From contig NC_081415.1 in assembly GCF_030272615.1 (NCBI RefSeq), positions 232,939,303-233,003,302 on the forward strand: a stretch of DNA of 64,000 nucleotides, read 5' to 3'. Position 1 is the stretch's first letter, and each line of letters begins with the position of its first letter. Source of the stretch: Cryptomeria japonica. Taxonomy: Eukaryota; Streptophyta; Pinopsida; Cupressales; Cupressaceae. Shown here in pieces: positions 57,488 to 64,000 of this stretch. The notes below the pieces were generated by a model. The model did no database searches and had not been told where the DNA came from. It saw only the letters and a list, made by a program, of their open reading frames with translations. A program made the position numbers and the translations under genes.

Positions 57488-59525
57488 TACTAGTGGATTA
57501 TCAGAGAGAGGTGGGGGCAAGTTGTTAGTTATCTTTAGGCTCTAAGGTCCATCTACCTTACCTTTCCCCTTATCCTTCTGGTAGACTTTGATAGTCTTTG
57601 GTCTCTTAAGTTCTTCCTTTTTTTCTTTCTCAACAAAAAATATGTCCCACTTATCTATTGTTTCCTCTGATATCTCATTTACTCTTCCTGACATTAATGC
57701 TACATGCCAGTGTCCAGTAGAAAATATTGTTCGGTTAGCTTCATGAATTAGCTAATCAGTTTCATGAGTGGAGTTCACTGGGTGAACTGCAAGTAGATTT
57801 TCTATTTTCATTTTCTTGTGTAACTCCTCAATGGCTACCCTTCTAGCTTCTAGTCTTCTATACAGATCATTGGGTATGTCATCTACAATTTCCATCAAAA
57901 ATTTCTTATAAATGTAAAGATGCAAGATTAAACTATTTTCTATGCTCTCTTTTTCATCATTGGATAATGTATTATACAACTTGTTGATATTTGTTAGTTT
58001 TCCATCCTTAGTGATCTCTTCCAAAAGTTTGTCAAAAGGAGGAATAACCTGTTTTTGTTTCCTCTTCTTTGGTGTCAATTTCTTAGATGGAGGCCTAATT
58101 GTCTGTTATTTTTGTCTTGTTTTTCTGGGTGTAGGTGAGGATGCCGGTGAGGGTTTTCTCTTTCTTTCTACCCTTTTGAATTCAGCCGGTATCTTACTGT
58201 CAGAAGAAGTTGCAACCGGTGAAAGATGTGCTTCCAGTTGAAGTTCTTCCAGTTCACTTTTCTTCATACCAGTTTTCTTTAATACATCTTCTTTAATTGC
58301 TTTTGCCTGTCTCATTCCCTTCCTTACTATCTATTCAGTTTTCTTAACTCTTTTCTGAGATTTAATGCCACCTTGAATTGTTTTAGCATTGCTAAATACT
58401 TTCTCAGTGGGTTCCTTAGGTGCTTCTAAGAGGGCTTTTGCATGTTTCAACTATGTTGTCATCAACCTCATATCCCATCTCGGTAACCCAAATAGTTCTA
58501 GGGACAACTGCCTCCATCCAGATTTCAACTTTCTTTATCACAAAGCATATCTCTTTTTGATACTTGTCAACAATTGCTTGAGATAGCCTTATTCTTGTCT
58601 TCATTCTTTCTTTCAAGGATTGAATATACTCATTTATATTTTTCTCTCTGTCATCTCCCATGTTGTTTAGTATTTCTAACAGCTGCTTTCCTACCGGTAT
58701 ATCAAAGCCAAAGTCTTTCCTACCAATACCGGGTACTTCCTAGGTGATGTATAGCATTAAGCACACAAGCAAGTTATCAAATTTGAAAGTTCCCTTCTTA
58801 TCACCTGTGATTTTCTTCAAGTTGTCTATAAGTTCATCTTTAAGCCACTCACATACATCAATTCTTGCATTGTCATTTACCATGTCATATGCACTTTTAA
58901 TACATAAGCTGGAGACTAAGTTCAGTCTATTTGCATGTGTAGCCTTATAACCAAGAATCAGGCTGACAAATCTAACTTTTATATCTTTCACATCATTGAC
59001 TCTTAAGGACATTTTATTAAAAGTTGTGTCGGTTAAGGTCATCATAGTGTCATTGGGAACTTTCTTAGTTCTATCAGGGTTGCTACCGGTGGAAGGTAAG
59101 CCTGTTACTGCCGTAATTGCCTCGTTAGTGATCTTATGGATGGAATCCAACCAAAAGAATTCTCCATGGACTCTTCTCAGGACTATCCTTATCACATCCT
59201 TGGGAAAATTAGGGATACTAAGAATGTCTACAAAACCTAGGGTTTCCACTACCTTGTGTTCCGGTTTAACATTACCATTTTCATCACAAATTACAGTCCT
59301 ATACATGTTCATTATTTCTTTAGGTCCTAGTTCCTCAATATAACAATGTATATATATTCTAGGATCATCAGCATAAACTACTCCCTTAGGTATTTTAAAA
59401 AATGCTCCTAGGGTATCATCTTTCTTCGCAATTTCGGGAATAAGTTTGAACATGGGCCTAGGGCGCTTAATAACTTCAATCACTGTAGGGTTTGCAATGA
59501 ATTTAGGTGCAGATGAAGAAGCCAT
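57488..59525 (-). pseudogene. Element C ORF2, N-terminal and middle parts
   Basis: Starts at ATG 59523-59525 (MASSSAPKFIANPT). The first 261 codons are open and best represent the conserved N-terminal region: KIPKGVVYADDPRIYIHC, VETLGFVDILSIPNFP, FFWLDSIHKITNEAITAV and GLPSTG. TAG at 58740-58742 follows. The frame resumes (58661-58440, REKNINEYIQSLKERM), then a two-base deletion near 58440 shifts it. The second frame (58315-57752) holds the basic LTPKKRKQK segment and a helical part up to a TAG. A final stretch (57740-57488) leads into the GTTTC target duplication of the gypsy insertion. Function unknown. Confidence 0.82.
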
Positions 59526-59827
59526 AGTTATAAATAACTTAATATGCCTTTAGGATGAGTGCTTGAATGAACTGCTTCACTTTTCTCTAAGGACGTCTTG
59601 GCTCGGGATTTTCACACTCTCTGGAGATTTCAATGCTCGGTGAATGAAAAAAGAGCCAAAACACTTGCTTTATAGTGTTATAATCTTCAACTACCACATT
59701 TAATGCCTGCCGGTTAAGTCAAAACTTAACTCATCTGTCGGTAAGGAAGTAATTCAACTTTTTACCATCAACCGAGGGTAAATTAGCATGTTTTCAATTT
59801 GTTGCCATACCCCCAAAGGATTTTCCT
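59526..59827 (-). other. Spacer between gag and ORF2 of element C
   Basis: Non-coding, about 300 bp, equivalent to 27439-27729 of A, with CCGG-containing 'tgccggttaag' and 'gtcggtaag'. Confidence 0.5.
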
Positions 59828-60940
59828 TCAGTTAGATGAAGAATCTCCTGCCGGTGGAGTGATACTTTGTTCTGCCAATGGAGGAGTATTCCCATCATTA
59901 TTCTGATCTGAATTTCTGATCCATTGCTTTGAAAATTCTTGCTTTACCTCTTCAGCTTTTTCTTTACCTTTCAAGATGGGTCCTTTGTTATTTGCCAGTG
60001 ATGTCTTACTTCTACAAAATTTTGCAATATGTCCAATCTTGTTACAAGCATAACAAGTCACATTGTTTTTCTGAATAGCTTTCCCATATCCTATGTTGGT
60101 ATGTGTTCTGCATTGATTAGATAAGTGTCCAAATCTTCCACAAACATAACATCTTGCATTCATTCTGCAATTTTCTGAATTATGATCAACTTTGTTGTAT
60201 TTAGAACATTGACCGGTGGGTGTATTAGTGTTCTGATAATTTCTAGATCTACACTGATTTTCTCTATGACCAAACTTGTTACACTTAAAGAATTTACTAT
60301 TAAATTTGTAAGCATTAGGTTGTCTTACTAGTTTGCTGTGATCATGATTGTTTGGAGTACCAGAGCTTTCACCAACTTCAAATCCAAGGCCATTTGTATC
60401 ACCATTAGGTTTCTGATTCTTCAGCATGTCATCAACTTCTTTTGAAATTTTCTTGAATTTTTCCTTGTGTTGACTTGCAGTAGCCAATTCATTTTCCAAG
60501 AAATCTTTTTGTCTCATGAGTTCAATTTTGTAATAGTCTAGGTGAATTAGATCTGTCTTTAGCATATCATTCTCATGACCGAGTCTTAGATTTTCATTTG
60601 CAGTATCATTGATTCTTCTAGTCAAGTCATCTTCATTCTTCTTCTGATTTTCAGTCTCTTTACAAAAACTCATAGTCATATCCTGCATCTCACTCTTCAT
60701 TGTACTATTTTCCTTTTTTAGTTTGTTCACCAGATCATTAAGAGTTTCCTTGTCATCATCATCATTCTGTATCTTTTCACAAAGTTCTCTTCTTTTGTTT
60801 CTAGCAATAGTGAGATTCTCTTGAAGTCCTTGAATGATATCTTGTGCAACCTTTAGATCATCTTTAAATTTGATATTCTTTGCTTTTTTTGCATCATAGT
60901 CTGAAGGAGCTGTTTCCAAAATCTTTCTCAAGTTTTCCAT
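59828..60940 (-). CDS. Element C Gag-like protein (open frame)
   Basis: 370 codons from ATG 60940 (MENLRKILETAPSDYD), the Met conserved with A. The frame is open 9 codons further, but that part overlaps the primer-proximal leader. Residues about 15-190 are charged, heptad-rich coiled coil. A Gly/Ser-containing linker (about 195-225) contains GLGFEVGESSGT. Four zinc-knuckle positions lie at about 230-320. Knuckle 1 has lost its first Cys (FFKCNKFGHRENQC) and knuckle 2 its second (CSKYNKVDHNSENC). Knuckles 3 (CYVCGRFGHLSNQC) and 4 (CYACNKIGHIAKFC) are intact. The C-terminal tail is rich in Lys/Glu, then Pro/Ser. Presumed to bind element RNA and assemble particles. It is the only undamaged long frame of this element family in the window, though damaged knuckles suggest it is also decaying. 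Confidence 0.82.
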   Translation of the reverse strand: MENLRKILETAPSDYDAKKAKNIKFKDDLKVAQDIIQGLQENLTIARNKRRELCEKIQNDDDDKETLNDLVNKLKKENSTMKSEMQDMTMSFCKETENQKKNEDDLTRRINDTANENLRLGHENDMLKTDLIHLDYYKIELMRQKDFLENELATASQHKEKFKKISKEVDDMLKNQKPNGDTNGLGFEVGESSGTPNNHDHSKLVRQPNAYKFNSKFFKCNKFGHRENQCRSRNYQNTNTPTGQCSKYNKVDHNSENCRMNARCYVCGRFGHLSNQCRTHTNIGYGKAIQKNNVTCYACNKIGHIAKFCRSKTSLANNKGPILKGKEKAEEVKQEFSKQWIRNSDQNNDGNTPPLAEQSITPPAGDSSSN

Positions 60941-60996
60941 CTTTACCGGTGTCCGAATCTTCCACAAGTTGTTTGGCTTTTGAAAATAGAGGACCA

Positions 60997-61010
60997 GGCT
61001 CTGATACCAA
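60997..61010 (-). promoter_or_regulatory. Primer binding site of element C
   Basis: Minus strand TTGGTATCAGAGCC beside the LTR end (61012). Initiator tRNA-Met type. Confidence 0.85.
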
Positions 61011-61011
61011 T

Positions 61012-61787
61012 TGTTAGGATTCCCAAAGATATTGAGAGGGGGGGGGGGGGTGAATCAGTATCTAACCGGTTTAAGAATTTTCTGAACTTATTATATGAAA
61101 AGCAATTCAAAACTGTGTACCGGTAAACCAAAATTAATGTAGTAAATAAGAACAACAACCACAACATGAAAGACACACCATAACACAATATTTTTAATGA
61201 AGAAACCCGGTGTGGGAAAAACCTCAGTGGGATTTGTGACCCACAATATTTGCTTACTGGCCAATAAGAGAAAATTATTGTTACAATAGGGGCCTGCACA
61301 TGCAGGAAGGCCAAGTGCCTAGAGCTCACTGCTCAGTTACAAAAGAAGTCTCATTGACTTACAAAAATGGATTATACAAATCCAATGTCATGTACTGCTT
61401 TAGATCAACATCTGCTATGCCAGGTTCAGTACCGGTTTAAGCTCTGCAATAATCATAAACCCTTATCCTAAATCTGCTTTACAATTCGCACATTAGGTTT
61501 GGTATAATCTTTCCATATCCATCTCCTAAATGATCTACAAGATCTCTTACTTTATATGAGTGTTATTAAAATCCGCCAAGTCGGCTTACAAAAATATTTT
61601 ATAATTAAATACAAAATATAATTAAACAAAATTCCTATCGGCTATGGTGCCGGTAATCAATCTTTTCGGTGCCGGTGAACTGTATGCTAGTGTAGAGTTT
61701 GCCGGTATCATATGATTGTAAGGTTGTCATCAATGACAATACTTTCAATCACCTACAATTTCTCATTGGATTGTGCATTTTCCAACA
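61012..61787 (-). repeat. LTR shared by elements C (as 5' LTR) and D (as 3' LTR)
   Basis: 776 bp, TGTTAGG to CCAACA. A primer site (of C) lies on one side and a polypurine tract (of D, 61788-61801) on the other. A G13 run (61038-61050), the 'gtgggatttgtgacccacaa' block and CCGG motifs mark the family. Same subfamily as the solo LTR at 22565-23371. Confidence 0.92.
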
Positions 61788-64000
61788 ATCTCCCCCTTTG
61801 GCATTGATGGCAACACTCATGAGAAAAATCCAAAAAGTGTCCAAAAATGTTGTCCAAAAAGAATCTACCAAAAATATCTTACCAAAAATGTGTTATCAAA
61901 ATGTGTGCTCCCCCTGAGCTCATGATGTCTTCCTTCTGATCATTTTTCTCATCTCTACTACTCCCCTTTCGGCATCAATGACAAAGGCTGTCATTCACTG
62001 TCAATGGGGTGTGGTTCCTGCCTAGATCCTTATAACCAATGGGTTACAATCTTTTAGATATCCGCTAATGCAAAATTTTGACTGTCACTGAACTTCTCAC
62101 TGTCCTTTATTTCTGCTTTTGTTCTCTGAACTGTACTGGTGAGTATGTTCATTTGCTCTTCCGGTCTCTTAAGTCCTGGAACCAGAGCCTCAGAAATTTC
62201 TTTTTTCAAAGAAAAGAGGTAATCCAGTTTAGGGGCTAGTTTGCATTTTAAATCTTTTGCCTTAAATTTTATCTTTTCTTTATCTTTTTCTTGCTTTTCA
62301 ATTTTCTCCTCAAGAACAACAATTTTCTTTTCAACTTCCAAAAATGAATCTAATTTTCCTATTAAGTTGTCAACAATATTGTTGATTTCTTTTTGTGCTT
62401 TGCTGATCTTTGAATCTATGTCCTCTATCAAAATGTTAGTTTTGCAGGTATCTCTGTACAGTTTCTTGAAATCCAAAATTGTTTCTCCTAATGCCGGTAA
62501 TAAGGTTTCCATTTGCTCGTTATTCTTCTTCCTTGTTTCATCAAAGAATTTTTCTTTTTCCTTACTCATTTTCTCTTTGAATGTATCTTCATTTATTTGG
62601 TGCAGTGTTATTAGGTTGCGAGTTATATACTTAGACAATGTGTCTAATTGGCTCAAAGAATCTTTATTATATATTTTATACTTTGGAGCTATCATCTTCA
62701 AAATTGATAAAGTGTCATCTATAGCTTTATAAGCTTGTGCATTACACTTTGTTATTTTCTTTATTGAATCCAAAAGTACCTCTACTACATTTGTTGGCCT
62801 GAATTCAGTCATTGATGTGCCGAATGACTATCCAACTGGTCTCACAATCTGTAGTCCGTCGGTTGTAGTGATAGCTTTGCTTTCCTCTTTCTCTGGATGA
62901 TATGTTTGAGTTTGCATTTCTACTACCAAAGGCTTGGGCTTTTCAGATGTATCTAGTAGTATAGTCTGAGTAGGTACCTAAGCAAGAGCCAGTTGCTCTA
63001 CTTGTTTCTCTGTTTGTGCTTCAGATGATTTCACTGTAGTGTCCACTGCTAGTTTTTCTTTACTTACCTTTGTGTTGTGTACTGCCAGTGACTCAGTTGG
63101 TTTTTTAGTTTTAGTAGTTGCCGGTGGTTCAGTAGATGCATTAGTATGCACATCTGTGGTCTCTGCCTTTCCAGTATCCAGGGGTTCATTTGATCCTTCA
63201 GTTTGTTGTTGTTCCCCAATTCCAATGTTTTCAACTTCAACATTTCCTACTGGTGGCTCTGTTGCCACATCTGTCTTCTCAGTTGATTCCTTATCCACCA
63301 CAATATTGACTTCCTGAGTGTCAATTTTCATTGTGTATAACACCTTAGAATTAGGATTCGTATCCTCATGTGGTGTATCCATACTCTCAGTTGCCGGTTG
63401 TGTGTCAACAGTTTCTACTGGTGGAGTATCAGAGAGAGGTGGGGGCAAGTTGTTAATTATCTTTAGGCTTGGAGGTCCACCTACCTTACCTTTCCCCTTA
63501 TCCTTCTGGTAGACTTTGATAGTCTTTGGTCTCTTAAGTCCTTCGTGTTTTTCTTTCTCAACAAAAAAAAAGTCCAACTTATCTGCTATTTCCTCTGATA
63601 TCTCATTTACTCTTCCTGTCATTAATGCTACATGCCGGTGTCCAGTGGAGAATACTATCTGATAGCTTCACTGATTAGCTCATTAGTTTCTTGAGTGGAG
63701 TTCACTGGGTGAACTACAAGTAGTTTTTCTATTTTTATTTTCTTGTGTAACTCCACAATGGCTACCCTTCTAGCTTCTAGTCTTCTGTATAGATCATTGT
63801 GTATGTCATCTACAATTTCCTTCAAAAATTTCTTATAAATGTCAAGATGTAAGATTACACTATTTTCCAATGTCTCTTTTTCATCATTGGATAATGTATT
63901 ATACAACTTGCTGATATTTGTCAGTTTGCCATCTTTAGTGATCTCTTCCAAAAGTTTGTCAAAAGGAGGAATAACCTGTTTTTGTTTCCTCTTCTTTTGT
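61788..64000 (-). mobile_element. Element D: 3' part of a pol-less LTR retrotransposon
   Basis: Contains the polypurine tract, 3' untranslated region (with 'actcccctttcggcatcaatg' as the altered second purine tract) and the C-terminal 650 or so codons of ORF2. It runs off the right edge of the window, so gag and the 5' LTR are not visible. It shares the LTR 61012-61787 with C. Confidence 0.88.
62030..64000 (-). pseudogene. Element D ORF2, C-terminal part (incomplete at window edge)
   Basis: Minus-strand frames 63951-63655, 63622-62978 and 62812-62054 follow one another as in C: helical part before the linker (ETLENSVILHLDIYKKFL), MTGRVNEISEEIADKLDFFF, Thr/Pro/Glu-rich linker, then the coiled-coil end (ITKCNAQAYKAIDD... 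LAPKLDYLFSLKKEISEAL). Stops are TAG near 62054 (expected Tyr or Gln) and others between 62812 and 62978, plus a small deletion near 63655. The true end is TAA at 62030-62032. Its linker contains the uninterrupted sequence 'aacagtttctactggtgg' (63408-63425), the empty counterpart of the gypsy insertion in C. Confidence 0.85.

Larger units (their letters stand above)
44401..61787 (-). mobile_element. Element C: pol-less LTR retrotransposon, split by a Tat-type element
   Basis: On the minus strand: 5' LTR 61012-61787, primer site 60997-61010, gag 59828-60940, ORF2 from 59525 leftward, interrupted at 57487/46152 by the gypsy element, ending at 44771, then a polypurine-like region and a truncated 3' LTR (44401-44562). 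Without the insert, C is about 6 kb. Gag is an open frame. ORF2 is broken. The right LTR also serves as the 3' LTR of element D, so D and C form a tandem sharing one LTR. Confidence 0.88.

Noticed and set aside
62241-62732. 163-codon plus-strand frame
   Set aside because: It is the antisense shadow of the coiled-coil part of element D ORF2.

Overview
This window looks like nuclear DNA of a seed plant with a large, repeat-rich genome. A gymnosperm is plausible, but the sequence alone cannot prove it. Only one ordinary host gene is recognisable in 64 kb: a single-exon SAUR-type auxin-responsive gene on the minus strand (14368-14886). Nearly everything else is transposable elements, many nested in one another, plus AT-rich sequence with no recognisable gene. 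No rRNA, tRNA gene, CRISPR array or bacterial-type operon was seen.

Layout. 1-4582: 3' part of a decayed Ty1-copia retrotransposon (gag, protease, integrase, RT, RNase H, polypurine tract, 3' LTR), next to what looks like an older copia LTR remnant (to about 5380). 5769-8030: short non-autonomous LTR element related to the same copia family. 8031-14090: AT-rich DNA with a 1.3-1.6 kb direct duplication and a SINE-like piece. 14368-14886: SAUR gene. 15000-25350: imperfect upstream repeats, dispersed repeats, fold-backs, a SINE with an 18-bp target duplication, a solo LTR and a LINE ORF1 fragment. 25351-31897: complete LTR element A (+). 31898-41260: an older host repeat with a minus-strand TATA-like site and an array of about 84-bp units, split by LTR element B (33486-40052, -). 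About 42800-44400: 3' part of a LINE (-). 44401-61787: LTR element C (-), itself split by a Tat-type Ty3/gypsy element (46157-57482, -). 61788-64000: the 3' part of element D (-), which shares an LTR with C.

The most interesting content is the A/B/C/D group. These are LTR elements with tRNA-Met-type primer sites and polypurine tracts, and A has a perfect 5-bp target duplication. They carry no protease, integrase, reverse transcriptase or RNase H. Instead they encode a Gag-like protein (long coiled coil plus CCHC zinc knuckles) and a second protein of about 1,000-1,060 residues (ORF2) that I do not recognise. ORF2 has a conserved N-terminal region, a basic lysine-rich middle and a coiled-coil C-terminus. 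A, B and C/D have clearly different LTRs but keep both proteins alignable. That suggests a persistent, non-autonomous, protein-coding lineage mobilised in trans. All copies here carry stops or frameshifts, except the Gag frame of C, which is open.

The Tat-type element has lost RT, RNase H and most of integrase, leaving gag-protease joined in frame to an integrase tail. On its opposite strand it carries a spliced-looking plant mobile domain (PMD) reading frame. Nesting order can be read from target duplications and empty sites: D/C tandem first, then Tat into C; a host repeat first, then A and B into it; and a solo LTR into a dispersed repeat whose empty copy is also present.
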